NCBI GenBank assembly: GCA_026119855.1
Contig: JAOWBW010001620.1
Location: 124,001 to 188,000 of the forward strand
Origin: Campanula takesimana
Taxonomy: Eukaryota; Streptophyta; Magnoliopsida; Asterales; Campanulaceae
Direction of reading: 5' to 3'
Length of the DNA: 64,000 nucleotides
This document shows positions 32,666-45,126 of this stretch, in pieces; position 1 is the first letter of the stretch; every line of letters begins with the position of its first letter. The notes under the pieces were generated by a model, which saw nothing but the letters and a program-made list of their open reading frames with translations, made no database searches and was not told the origin of the DNA. Made by a program: the position numbers and the translations under genes.

Positions 32666-32913
32666 GTATTATATGCTGATAGTGATTCAGAGATAGTGAA
32701 TTTACATAATGAACATTGGGAGTTGCTTGATGACATATCGCCTGATCAAGTTAGTGTTTATGCCTGATTCTTTTTTTTTTCCTTCACTTGGTTTCATTTG
32801 CATTGGTCTTTATTCTTTTTCTTTTATGCATTCTCTGATAATGTTGTTGGTGAAACACTTTAACAGGAGCAAAATGCTGATCAACCAAGCCATGCCACTT
32901 CATCTGATTATAA
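32666..32913 (+). pseudogene. Captured exons of a PDS5-like cohesin cofactor gene
   Basis: Exon 32666-32749 (84 bp, after CCAG, before GTTAGT) encodes VLYADSDSEIVNLHNEHWELL, resembling the Tudor-like segment of plant PDS5 homologues (VLY-D-D-E---L--E-WELL pattern). It is followed by exon 32867-32913 (EQNADQPSHATSSDYK), with AG and GTAAGT borders. The two join in frame. Together with the AAE19-like pieces this shows capture from at least two loci. A different Tudor-type gene is possible. Confidence 0.45.
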
Positions 32914-34080
32914 GTAAGTGTTAAACTGTTCAGGGTTATGTATATTTCACCAAAATCATTTAAGTTTTATGCTATTTCAATTTTATAAGGACAAGTTCTA
33001 CTTATTTATCCTCTAATTTGCAGCAAAGAAAAGAAATTTTGATTTCTTTTACCAAATTTATCTTCCCAAATTCCTGAGGCAACGTATGGCTTCCTTAAGC
33101 AAACAAATGTCGTTCATTCATTAAAATGAAGGTGAAACACTGGAAATACCAAAACTGATGGACTCGTCAGAATTATGCAGCCACAGACTTATATTTACAG
33201 CTCAGTAGGATAAAGTTGGAAGATGAAGTTATGCAAGTAGTAGAAAATAGGTATTACTAAGAATTTTAGTTATAATTATTGTTGATTGTAAGATCTTTAA
33301 CTCTTGTTAGTTGATAACTCGTGGATGATTGTAAGAATTTTTGTTGGTGTATGTAATGAAAGGTTGATTGTTACTGTTCAATGAAATGTTTGTTAGTTCA
33401 TATTAATTTTTGCTTATTTGATTTTTTGGTTATAATTTATATAATTTGAAGTAGGTGCAACAAGAAAAAAAAAATATTAAAAAAAAAATGCACTTAGATA
33501 GCGCATAATAAGCGCTATGTAAGATAAATTCTGGAAATTAAAAAAGCCCCTTGGATAGCGCATAAAAAAAGCGCTATAGGAGATCATGAGCTTAGATAGC
33601 GCAAAATAAGCGCTATGTTAACTAGCATAGCGGTAGCTTACATAGCGCTTTTATGCGCTATCCAAGCCAAAAAAAAAAAAATCGCTATCCAAGGCCAATT
33701 CTGTACTAGTGATATGTGATAGAGATTGTTCTTGGATATTAGCCATGTTTAGATCGTAGTGATTGCATGTGCTAAATTGTAACGATCTCATATTATTATT
33801 ATAATGATATCCTGGCCCCCCAGATGTAGCCATGTGTTGGTGAACTGGGTTATCAAATTCATGGTGTTATTTTGTTTTTTCATATTATTAGCATGTGTTG
33901 AAGTATTTTCTCCAAGTTTGGACTGCTAGTATGGGCTATTGGATATGGAGATCCCCTCAAATCCCCTACAGGTTCCACTTAATTACCAACAACTGGTATC
34001 AAGAGATTTTGTTCGGAGGATTCAAAGCATCATTAGTTGATCTTTGAATTATGTTCTTGGGGACTTTGTGTGAACAAATC

Positions 34081-34690
34081 ATGGTGGGAAAAAACTCGAT
34101 AGAGAAATTCAGTGGTGTGAATTTCACGTTTTGGAGGAGATAGATTGAAGGATACCTTTATTGTAAGGATCTTCATAAATCCTTGGGTGAGAAACCTGCA
34201 GACATGATAAATGGGGATTGTGAGACGAATCATAAGGCCTTAGGAGCAGTAAGGAGTGCCCTAACTGACGACGTCGCACAGAATGTGATGGAGCCCAAGA
34301 CAACGGTGGGGATGTTATATGTGATGTCAGACATGTATGAGAAGCTGTCGAATATCAATAAGGTGCACTTGATAAAGTAGTTTGTGAATATAAAGATGTC
34401 AGAGGGGAAGACAGCAGGGAATCATATCGGCAATCTCAAAGGTATGGTGAACCAATTGAAAAGTGCCGATATCACTTTCTCTAATTAGGTGCTTGCGTGT
34501 ATTCTACTAAATTCACTACCAAGCAGTTGGGAGGCAACTGTCGCGGTGTTAAGTGCGATGACAAACAAGGCATCTTTAGTATATGTGGAAGCTCTGATAC
34601 CATAATAAAATCTGAGGTTCCATCCCAAAACCAATTGGCTATGGGAGGAGTGGCCTTGGATCTTTATATAGTCACGCAGTGACTAATTAA
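34081..34690 (+). pseudogene. Copia gag remnant
   Basis: Begins MVGKNSIEKFSGVNFTFWRR about 75 bp after the PBS, then breaks with stops. Readable pieces are GYLYCKDLHKSLGEKPADM, ALGAVRSALTDDVAQNVM and LNSLPSSWEATVAVLSAM, the UBN2-type gag pattern. Several in-frame stops occur, and nothing of protease or pol follows before the MITE at 34974. Confidence 0.7.
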
Positions 34691-35772
34691 TTCCCAATAT
34701 AGGATAATTGCTCCAACATGCTATCATCGATGTTCTTGAGTTTCTGTCATTGTTCCATCCGTTGCTACTTCCCTATACATTCAAAGATAAAACTATATCA
34801 ATTATCGCGAAAAATGGTTGAATATGTTATTAAGAACTTGGAATTACATGCACTATTAAGGTTAATGGATTATGAGGTAAACTTAGATACATTGGTCGTC
34901 TATACTTGGGGCACAAAAAAGTCATAAAACCTTGCTTAAAGACCCAAACACGTGCTTCGCATACAAGAATTAATGGAAACTCCAATAGTAGTCCTTGTTC
35001 CATGGGTATAAAAATCAAATTTCGACACCCATGAACACTATTCACATGGGTATCAAAAAAATATCTCCAATCATAGATATCAAATTTTAGTATCAAACTA
35101 TTTTTTTATAGTTAAAAAAATTATTAATATTTTTAATATGATAAATAATATCAAAATATAATCATTATTTTAATTAAATATTTTAAAAGTAAAATGTTAA
35201 TTTATAAATAATTATATAAGAAACAAATTTGGTTTTGATGGTCCTTAGCAAGGTAGCAAATTTGCTACCTTTGCTAGGACTACAGTAAATTTTGATACCT
35301 ATGTTATTTGTTATTGGAGATACAAGGACCTTTATATGGGTACCAAATTTTGGTTTTGATACCCATGGTCAGGGATGTAGCTAGAAATTCAAGTGAAGGG
35401 GGTCAAAATATAAACTAGAGCATACACCTTATATCTTACATAAAAAAAAATATTTTGAAAACTTAACATTAAACATGCTTTACTTGCTTGTTCTTGAGTT
35501 AAGTAGCTATTTGGTCCCTGACCTTTAGACTTTTTACGATTCAGTCCTTGAACCCAATTCGTTTACATTTCCGTCCTCAGACTACCTATTTCGCTTACAA
35601 TCTCATCCTTCCGTCTCATTTCTGTTAAAAAATTCCATTAAATGTGCATATGTGGCACAATGATGTCAAAAAAAGCTGAGTTGGCTGTACAAGTTGTCAA
35701 AAATTGCTGAGGTGGAAGTACAAGGGGTGATAATGCACAATATCAAACTTTTGGCCATAGAAAAAAAAATTA

Positions 35773-36032
35773 CTCCCTCTGTCCCTAAATGAGTGTCCAT
35801 TTTCAAGAAATCTTTGTCCCTAAATGAGTATCTTTTTTTAACATATCTTTCTCCCTAAACGTTTTTTTTTCGAAATTTTCTTCACCGGTTTCTTTATACA
35901 TGCAAAACTAAAGGTTTGGAAAGGAGATTACAAGATTATATATGAATCGTTGTTACCAAATTGTTCACAAAGTTGAGATTTTCAGTGTCCCTTAAAATGA
36001 AATTTGGACACTCATTTAGGGACAGAGATAGT
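35773..36032. mobile_element. Stowaway MITE (260 bp)
   Basis: Ends CTCCCTCTGTCCCTAAATGA and its inverted copy, TA on both sides (35771-35772, 36033-36034). Confidence 0.85.
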
Positions 36033-36309
36033 ACATAATATCTTCAAGCACTCCCTCCCTCCCTCATCTCCTTCCTCCCTCATCTCTCCCAAACTCAAAT
36101 CTGGGTAGAACTCCCCCTTCATCAGAAATCACAATTCCTCACCCCCCCCCTTCGATGCCTCATCTCTCCGACCACCACAAACCAGAACCTCCTCCACCGT
36201 CCAATCAGAAACCTCCGTCGAAAAAACCCACCGTTCACCACCACCACATCCAGTCCACAAACCATCAGCCCACCGTTCACTACCACCACATCCAGTCCAC
36301 AAACCAATG

Positions 36310-36423
36310 AATTTTGAACTATGAATTATTAGGTAAAATCCTGAATTGGCTCTCGAAGTTCCCACTGATGTCATTTTTCAGCAACATTGACCTCTGCGGC
36401 CACCCGATTCCCGGAAACTGCAC

Positions 36424-36426
<3 letters not shown>
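36310..36426 (+). pseudogene. Possible captured LRR receptor-kinase fragment in the MULE
   Basis: The frame reads GKILNWLSKFPLMSFFSNIDLCGHPIPGNCTKS. The pattern F-----F--N--LCG-P----C is the cap that ends the leucine-rich repeat block in plant LRR receptor kinases. It is about 30 codons long and then runs into a (CT)n tract. Capture by the surrounding MULE would explain it. Too short for certainty. Confidence 0.4.

Positions 36427-36485
<59 letters not shown>
36427..36485. repeat. (CT)n microsatellite
   Basis: About 59 bp of CT, followed at 36550-36569 by a short GT run. Confidence 0.95.
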
Positions 36486-36489
<4 letters not shown>

Positions 36490-36601
36490 ACAGATCTGGA
36501 TTTTGAATTTTGAACTATTTAGAAATCAGATCTGGTGTTTTTTGTTTGAGAGTGTGTGTGTGTGTGTGTAGATTCACTCTTCTATATTGATCGGACGTAC
36601 G

Positions 36602-38087
36602 TGTTGGGTTTCCAAGTAACATGCGCAGCGGAATATAGCAATTAAAATTTTAAGAAAACCCAAAGCCATGGATCCGTTCATATGATTAAATCAAATACAA
36701 CAAGATGAATAGAGGAATAACTAACCCTTGATGGCTATGAACTTTTCTTCGGTCTTGGTGGAGAAACTTGAAGACTTGATCACGATCACAAAGCTTGAAC
36801 ACGAACTTTGAGGATGATGATTTTCACCCTCTAGCGGTATCCACACTTCGAACGAATATCAAAGGAGCTTCTTTGATCTTGGTTGCTAGACCAATATTAT
36901 GAAACACACTTTCACAATTTAATAAAGAACTATATGGAATTTATTTGTGAATTATTTTGTTCCTCAATCAAGGATATCTTAGAACAAAATAAATTCTCTC
37001 TCAAACACTTTGGAGACTCACAAAAGGCTATTCCTGAGGTCTGGCCGAAATCATCCTTTTATACACAAGCAAGACCTATTCCAAATAGGAACCTTGTGTC
37101 AAAAGACATTCCAAATCGAATTAGGAAAGTGCCAGCAGACAGTACTGTGCGGCCGCCCAGAATACACTGTGCGGTCGCACATTTATCTGAAACAAACTGG
37201 TACAAATCTGAGCTAAGTGTGCGGCCGCCCAGTCCACACTGTGCGGTCGCCCACTTCCCCAGAATGTCCAGAATTTCCAAAATTCCAATTTAGTCCTTTT
37301 AAAGATTCGTTCTATTGTGTGTGACCCTCTAGGATTATACTAAGTTGGTAATGGGTTCAAACATGAAACCATAAAATATGATTAGGTTCTAGCAAACCGT
37401 CACACCTACCCAAATAGTATAACTAGATATAAGTTCGCATTCCTTTAGAATATGTCACAATCCCTTTGTCCACGATGTCATTGAACACAAGTCATGGTCA
37501 AACAGTCAACTTGTTTTGTTCAATACTTTCTCGATTCCGAATATGTTGATAATTCAAATGCTATTGATCCAATCAATCCATTTGAGTCCGGCTGAACATT
37601 TCATCAACATCATTCCTTCGAGGGGCCCAAGCTTGACATCTCTCCGTGGAGGGACAAATCCATTTAGCTTATTATTCTTTCCAACGGGAATCCGATTATG
37701 CCAATCATACCCTTTATAACTACCGTGTTAATGTAGCGTTTGAATATGTCAAACACAATGTTCATCAAGTGGAAGACTATAATAACTTCATGTCTAAGGA
37801 TTCAAATGACATAACTAATATGAGATATATGTTCGACATAGACCATGACATAAATCTCATACAGCAGGTCATGTCCAGTACCTTGTTCCAAACAAGTACC
37901 CATAAATCTAACATGATCATCCCATGATCATTTAGCCTTTATACTAGTGCTTAATAAGTACTAGGGACGGAGATTATTATAAGTAAATATGAACAACAAT
38001 AATAATCAAAACATCTCTTTATTGATATGAAATAAATGATAACAATTACAACGTTTATTAAACGTGCCTAGGGCACCACTACCAACA
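36602..38087 (-). repeat. Copia 3' LTR (1486 bp)
   Basis: TGTTGGGTTT...CTACCAACA. TATA-like GTATAAAA on the minus strand at 37057-37064. Confidence 0.9.
37146..37253 (-). promoter_or_regulatory. LTR palindrome array, spacing 22-50-22 (Copia 3' LTR)
   Basis: Plus-strand cores are CGGCCG at 37150, CGGTCG at 37172, CGGCCG at 37222 and CGGTCG at 37244, arms TGTG/CACA or TGTG/CCCA. About 86 bp upstream of the TATA box in sense. Confidence 0.6.
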
Positions 38088-38101
38088 ATCTCCCACTTAC
38101 C

Positions 38102-41100
38102 CTAGGCCCAATCTCCCATGTATCTAATACCCATGGACCTAACATGACCATCATGTTTAGCTTGTGGAAGTCCCTTTGTTAGCGGGTCCGCAACATTGTC
38201 ATCAGTCGGTACTCTGCATATATTTACGTCTCCTCTATCAACGATCTCTCGAATGATATGAAAACGCCTAAGTATGTGTTTGGATTTCTGATGTGCTCTT
38301 GGTTCTTTTGCTTGAGCAATAGCACCATTATTATCACAATAAATGTCTATTGGATTAGCAATACTAGGAACCACTTCAAGTTCAGTTATGAACTTCTTAA
38401 TCCAAACAGCTTCCTTTGCAGCATCCGATGCAGCAATATACTCAGCTTCTGTTGTAGAATCAGCGGTTGTACTTTGCTTGGAACTCTTCCAGCTTACAGC
38501 TCCACCATTTAACATAAACACAAAACCCGATTGCGATCGGCTATCATCTTTGTCGGTTTGGAAGCTTGCATCCATGTAAGCATTTACAACGAGATCATCT
38601 TCCATTCCTCCATAGACCAAAAACGAGTCTTTAGTTCTCCTCAAGTACTTAAGAATCGCTTTTACAGCTATCCAGTGATTTTTCGCCAGGGTCGGATTGG
38701 TATCTACTTGTCATGCTCAAAGCATAAGATACATCCGGCCTAGTACAAATCATGGCATACATGATGGACCCAACTGCCGAAGCATATGGAACATCATTCA
38801 TTTTCTCACGCTCATCTTTTGTCTTAGGACATTGAGTCTTGCTTAGAGAAACTCCATGTAACACGGGCAAGGTGCCTCTCTTAGAATTTTCCATACGGAA
38901 TCTTCTAATGACCTTGTCAATGTATGTACTTTGGCTTAAACCAAGTAGCCTCCTTGATCTATCTCTATAGATCTTAATGCCAAGAATATATGCGGCTTCA
39001 CCCATATCTTTCATTGCGAAGCACTTTCCTAACCAAGTCTTCATAGACTGAAGTGTGGGAATGTCGTTTCCAATGAGTAATATGTCATCCACGTATAAAA
39101 TAAGGAATAGCACTATGCTCCCACTAATCTTCTTGTATACACAAGGCTCATCTTCGTTCTTGATGAAGCCAAACTCTTTGACCGATTCATCAAAACGGAG
39201 ATTCCAACTCCTAGAAGCTTCCTTCAATCCATAGATGGATTTCTGCAACTTGCATACCTTAGAATCTTGTTCAAAACCTTCTGGTTGTGTCATATACACA
39301 TCCTCTTGGAGTTTTCCATTCAGGAAAGCGGTTTGACGTCCATCTGCCATATTTCATAGTCATGATATGCGGCAATGGCAAGCAAAATTCTTATAGACTT
39401 GATCATTGCTACGGGTGAAAAGGTCTCATCATAGTCAATACCATGAACTTGCCTATAACCTTTCGCTACAAGTCTAGCTTTGTAAGTATGCACCTTCCCA
39501 TCCATGTCAGTCTTCTTCTTGAAGACCCATTTGGATCCTATGGTTTTTACACCTTCGGGTGCATCAATCAAATTCCAAACTTGATTGTCTTGCATGGATT
39601 GCAATTCGGATTCTATGGCTCCAAGCCACTTATCCGAATCAGGAGAAGACATCGCCTCTTGGTAGGTTGACGGTTCATCATTCTCAATGATTTCTACGTC
39701 ATTACTATCCGTTACGAGAAATCCATATCTCTCGGGCTCGGATCGTAACCTACTAGATCTGCGAGTTACTTGTGTATTTTGAACAGGTTCCACAACTCCT
39801 TGTGGTTCTTGTTCTTGTTCAAACTATTGGTTCAATGTTATTTTCTGGGTCTTGAATTTCTTCAAGATTTATTTTACTCCTACTGATTTCTTTGGAGAGA
39901 AACTCTTTCTCTAGAAAGACACCAGTTCGGGCAACAAACACTTTGTTGTCCTCGCGGTTGTAAAAGTAATATCCTCTAGTTTCCTTAGGATATCCCACGA
40001 AAATACATTTATCAGATTTGTGTGCAAGTTTGTCTGAGACAAGTCTTTTGACAAAAGCTTCACAACCCCAAATCTTCATGAAAGATAGACAAGGCTTCTT
40101 TCCGCTCCACATCTCATATGGAGTCTTTTGAAACCGATTTAGTTGGAACACGATTTAGTGTGAAAGCATCGGTTTCTAGGCGTAACCCCAAAAGGATATT
40201 GGAAGATCAACTGACTCATCATTGATCGAACCATGTCTAACAAAGTCCGATTCCTCCTCTCGGACACACCATTCCATTGTGGTGTTCCAGGTGGAGTCAA
40301 TTGTGAAACTATTCCACAATTCTTTAGATGATCATCAAATTCTTGACTTAAGTATTCTCCACCTCGATCTGATCGAAGTGCTTTTATACTTTTGCCAAGT
40401 TGCTTTTCTACTTCATTTTGAAATATTCTAAATATCTCAAATGCTTCACTTTTATGTTTCATTAGGTAAACATACCCAAATCTACTATAATCATCAGTGA
40501 AGGTTATGAAGTATTGAAATCCTCCCCTAGCATTGCTACTTAATGGTCCGCATACATCGGAATGTATCACCCCAATAAGTCGCTTGCCCTTTCACCCAAC
40601 TTGGTAAAAGGTGTCTTAGTCATTTTTCCAAGAAGACACGACTCACAAGTATCATATGACTCGAGGTCACATGAACCTAAAAGTCCGTCCCCATGGAGTT
40701 TTGAGATACGCTTCTCATTAATATGACCAAGACGGCAATGCCATAAATAGGTATGATTTACATCATTAGGTTTAGATTTCTTATTTACATGATAGACATT
40801 GTCATTATTTTCATTCTTGACATCCAAGATATAAAGGCCATTAAATGAATTAGCAATACCATAAAGCACATCATTTAAATAAATAGAAAATTTCTTATTC
40901 TCAATAAAAAACGTAAAAACTTCATTATCCAAACAAGAAATTGAAATAATATTTCTGCTTAAATCCGGAACATAATAACAATTGTTCAAAACAAGAATTA
41001 ATCCAGAAGGTAAAGTGACTTCATAAGTCCCTACGGCTAATGCAGCAACTCTTGCTCCATTCCCCCCCACGCGTAGATCTACTTCACCTTCTTTAAGCAG

Positions 41101-42060
41101 TCTCCTATTCTTTAGTCCCTGCACATTTAGACAAATGTGAGAACCACATCCGGTATCCAATACCCAGGAATCAGTGGTAGAAAGGAGAATATCTATCATA
41201 TAGATACCTGAAGTCGACGCAGCCTTGCTGCCCTTCTTCTTCTTTTGCTCTTCCAAGAAAGCCTTGCAATTACGTTTCCAATCACCATTTCTTGACAATG
41301 GAAATAGATTTCATCCTTTTGTGAATCGGGTTTTGCCTCAGAAGCCTTGGCAACCTTTGCATTGCTTATTTTGGTTTGACAACTTTCTTACCCTTTCCTT
41401 TGGCACTAGCCTTCTTCCCATCATGAACCAAGAGCACGGGAGAACCTTTCTCCACAATTTTCATCTCTGCAGTTTTGAGCATCCCATGCAACTCAGAGAG
41501 ATTCTTATCCATTCCATGCATGTTATAATTCATCACAAACTGATTATAACTTTTAGGCAATGAATTAAGAATGAGATCCGTGGCTAGCTCCAATGGGATT
41601 GGATAGCCAAGTTTCTCAAGGTGCTCTACATAACCTTTCATTTTAAGAAAGTGAGGACTCACTTGTTGCCCTTCATTCATTTTACTAGTAGTGAATGCAA
41701 CAATGGTCTTGTACCTCTCTTGCCTAGCTTGCTCTTGAAACATGGTTCTCAACTCCACGCCTATCTCATAGGCTTCCAAATGTTCCAAAATTTGTTGGAG
41801 TTTTGAACACATAGCAGCAAGCATGAGACAACTACATCTCTAGAATCATTACGATGTTTCTTGTAATTGTCTCTTTCTACCCTAGGGGCAGTAGGCGGTG
41901 GTTCAGCAGGGAGAGGCCCATCGAGAATGTACAACTTATCTTCTTGCCTAAGAACGATTCTTATGCTACGGATCCAATCCATAAAGTTAGTACCATTCTC
42001 TTCGAGCTTATCCTTCTCAAGGATCGATCGCAACGACATTGATTGAGTGTTATTAGTCAT
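38102..42060 (-). pseudogene. Copia gag-pol remnant with about seven frame changes
   Basis: Order on the minus strand: gag (41366-42060) starting MTNNTQSMSLRSIL with GTNFMDWIRSIRIVLR; protease (in 40567-41298) LDTGCGSHIC with catalytic Asp intact; HHCC zinc region HTYLWHCRLGH...CESCLLGKM; integrase (39819-40570) with IHSDVCGPL, LRSDRGGEY and the Glu in NGVSERRNRTL; RT (38649-39793) with WQMDVK, TAFLNGKLQEDVYM and LYVDDILLIGND; RNase H (38102-38644) with DASFQTDKDDSRS and STTEAEYIAASDA. Catalytic residues are mostly intact and breaks look like single-base indels, so the element decayed recently or was copied from a broken template. Confidence 0.88.
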
Positions 42061-43646
42061 TATCTACAAATATGCAAAAATTTCCAAAATTTAATAAGTA
42101 CCGGTTTTTTTATTAAAGAGATAAATAATGTATTTTCAAACAAAATACTCCCACTAAATTATATAACCTTCATATACATCCAATGTATAATATAATTTAA
42201 TTGGGCTAAGATCCAACTTTAATTTAACTTTTGAGTCCACGGAGGCGGACCGCTCAAAAATAAATTAATTAGGTAGACAATCATGTCAATCATATCCATA
42301 TGATTCTTAGATCCTTTTATGAGATTCTTTGAGAATCCAATTTCAAAAAAACATGTTTATCTCATCTTTTGCCTAGGCCCAAACTGTTTTGACGCCTAAT
42401 TAAGTCCAACCATTTTAAACGCATAGGAACCATTAATTTATGCACTTGCGGAGGCAAGCCCACATTAAATTAATGAACCTCATCTTGCTTATATATGAAT
42501 AAAATTAATGCACTTCGCGGAGGCGAACCCACATCAAGATTACCCATGCATAACAAGTGTTTTAATCATGGCATGGCAAAGAAGGACTTAAAACTTTATT
42601 TGAAGGTTCATCACATATAGCATATAACACATTTATGAGCACATAATATAAACATGTTACACATCAAGCTTAGCCACTAAATTAATCTTCATTAATTTAA
42701 GCATGATATTTATGTGTCATTAGTTTCTCTATAATTATGAGGATGAGACTATTTCAACTTTGGTTATTATCTCCAAATCAAGACAAAAGAAGTGCGGTCG
42801 AACTAAGCCATTTGGCAACCACAATCCCACACTAATTCAAGAAACCAAGAAAGTAGTCCATGTGCCCGAAACTAAGCAATAGATGGTCTCGATGAACGTA
42901 GTCAATTGCATTCACAATTCCACATGGATCTCCAAACTTTGAATCAAGAACTTTGTTGTTTCTCATTTTAGCAATTATGAACTCTTCATAATTCTAACTT
43001 CGTTTTCTTTGAAACTTTGATTGCGATCAATTTTGGGAAACACAATCTCGATGAACGCAGATTAGCCATCCAAACTTGAACCAATCTAGGAATCACAAGA
43101 CTAAAACAAATAGGAAAATCAAACCCCAAAATCCACACACAAACCAACTACCCAAACCCATTCCAGATCAGCAAGTCTGGACTGGTTCTGTTACTGGTTT
43201 TGTTGAATTTTTTGAAAAATTCCAGATCTGGTTTTCAACCAAAATCTGAACTTCTGATGCTGGTGTGCGGCCGCCCAAAAAACGATCTGTGCGGTCTCTC
43301 CAAAAGTGTGCGGCCCGCCCAGATCTTATGTGCGGTCGCCCATGGCCATCAGAAGGTGCAGAATTTTCAAGTTCGAAAATTTTGTCTCAAAATTGTTTTT
43401 CCCCGATTATTAAAACTTTGATCTAATCAAAAATTAATAACCAACAATTCTGAATCCACCATAATTTATTTATTGCGATTGAATCGTGCGATTAAAGTTG
43501 CAAAACAATAAACCACATAAAATCACAAAACACATAAGCATCATATATTCCAATATTCATATCATGCAAGGCACATAAACAATTTATATACACATAACAT
43601 GATCTAGGTATTGAAATAATCAACATGAACGGGGCTCTGATACCAC
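42061..43646 (-). other. Copia 5' leader, non-coding
   Basis: About 1.6 kb between LTR and gag without a convincing ORF. It contains repeated GGAGGC-(A/G)-AACCCACAT phrases (near 42453 and 42517) and an extra palindrome array at 43264-43342. Confidence 0.6.
43264..43342 (-). promoter_or_regulatory. Second palindrome array, in the Copia leader, spacing 24-19-22
   Basis: Cores are CGGCCG at 43268, CGGTCT at 43292, CGGCCC at 43311 and CGGTCG at 43333, with the same TGTG/CCCA arms as the LTR array of this element. The array is compressed and two cores are altered. Confidence 0.5.
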
Positions 43647-45126
43647 TGTTGGGTTTCCAAGTAACATGCGCAGCGGAATATAGCAATTAAATTTTAAGAA
43701 AACTCAAAGCCATGGATCCGTTCATATGATTAAATCAAATACAACAAGATGAATAGAGGAATAACTAACCCTTGATGGCTATGACTTTTCTTCGGTCTTG
43801 GTGGAGAAACTTGAAGACTTGATCACGATCACAAAGCTTGAACACGAACTTTGAGGATGATGATTTTCACCCTCTAGCGGTATCCACACTTCGAACGAAT
43901 ATCAAAGGAGCTTCTTTGATCTTGGTTGCTAGACCAATATTATGAAACACACTTTCACAATTTAATAAAGAACTATATGGAATTTATTTGTGAATTATTT
44001 TGTTCCTCAATCAAGGATATCTTAGAACAAAATAATTCTCTCTCAAACACTTTGGAGACTCACAAAAGGCTATTCCTGAGGTTCTGGCCGAATCATCCTT
44101 TTATACACAAGCAAGACCTATTCCAAATAGGAACCTTGTGTCAAAAGACATTCAAATCGAATTAGGAAAGTGCCAGCCGACAGTACTGTGCGGCCGCCCA
44201 GAATACACTGTGCGGTCGCACATTTATCTGAAACAAACTGATACAAATCTGAGCTAAGTGTGCGCCGCCCAGTCCACACTGTGCGGTCGCCCCGTCCCCA
44301 GAAACCCCAGAATTTCCAAAATTCCAATTTAGTCCTTTTAAAGATTCGTTCTATTGTGTGTGACCCTCTAGGATTATACTAAGTTGGCAATGGGTTCAAA
44401 CATGAAACCATAAGATATGATTAGGTTCTAGCAAACCGTCACACCTACCCAAATAGTATAACTAGATATAAGTTCGCATTCCTTTAGAATATGTCACAAT
44501 CCCTTTGTCCACGATGTCATTGAACACAAGTCATGGTCAAACAGTCAACTTGTTTTGTTCAATACTTTCTTGATTCCGAATATGTTGATAATTCAAATGC
44601 TATTGATCCAATCAATCCATTTGAGTCCTGCCGAACATTTCATCAACATCATTCCTTCGAGGGGCCCAAGCTTGACATCTCTCCGTGGAGGGACAAATCC
44701 ATTTAGCTTATTATTCTTTCCAACGGGAATCCGATTATGCCAATCATACCCTTTATAACTACCGTGTTAAGGTAGCGTTTGAATATGTCAAACACAATGT
44801 TCATCAAGTGGAAGACTATAATAACTTCATGTCTAAGGATTCAAATGACATAACTAATATGAGATATATGTTCGACATAGACCATGACATAAATCTCATA
44901 CAGCGGGTCATGTCCAGTACCTTGTTCCAAACAAGTACCCATAAATCTAACATGATCATCCCATGATCATTTAGCCTTTATACTAGTGCTTAATAAGTAC
45001 TAGGGACGGAGATTATTATAAGCAAACATGAACAACAATAATAATCAAAACATCTCTTTATTGATATGAAATAAATGATAACAATTACAACGTTTATTAA
45101 ACGTGCCTAGGGCACCACTACCAATA
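43647..45126 (-). repeat. Copia 5' LTR (1480 bp)
   Basis: Near copy of 36602-38087. Carries the palindrome array at 44187-44292 with one base deleted from the third core (44263), making spacing 22-50-21. Confidence 0.9.

Larger units (their letters stand above)
29659..33711. mobile_element. Non-autonomous CACTA transposon (4.05 kb) carrying gene fragments
   Basis: Terminal inverted repeats CACTAGTACAGA on both ends and TSD ATA (29656-29658, 33712-33714). The subterminal 200 bp on each side is full of AGCGCTAT/ATAGCGC motifs in both orientations, the usual TNPA-type binding arrangement. No TNPA or TNPD transposase is present. The interior holds UTR-like sequence (30090-30370) and exons of two unrelated host genes. 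Confidence 0.9.
29180..33991 (+). repeat. Copia LTR (about 756 bp) split by a CACTA element
   Basis: Starts TGTTGTGAGTGG after a polypurine tract and ends ACCAACA before a PBS-like TGGTATCAAGAG (33994-34005). The two LTR parts are 29180-29658 and 33715-33991. TATA-like CTATATAAG at 29475-29483. One LTR with a polypurine tract on its left and a PBS on its right implies a shared LTR in a tandem or recombined array. Confidence 0.65.
36602..45126 (-). mobile_element. Ty1/Copia retrotransposon (8.5 kb, innermost layer), coding broken
   Basis: LTRs 36602-38087 (1486 bp) and 43647-45126 (1480 bp), TSD GTACG (36597-36601, 45127-45131). PBS on the minus strand, GTGGTATCAGAGCCCC, at 43631-43646; polypurine tract AAGTGGGAGAT next to 38088. 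The outer end of the 5' LTR is TA instead of CA. LTRs differ by scattered substitutions and one-base indels. The 5' leader (42061-43646) is long and non-coding. Confidence 0.92.

Noticed and set aside
38102..42060. Copia gag-pol as a functional gene
   Set aside because: About seven frame changes; catalytic motifs alone do not make it active.
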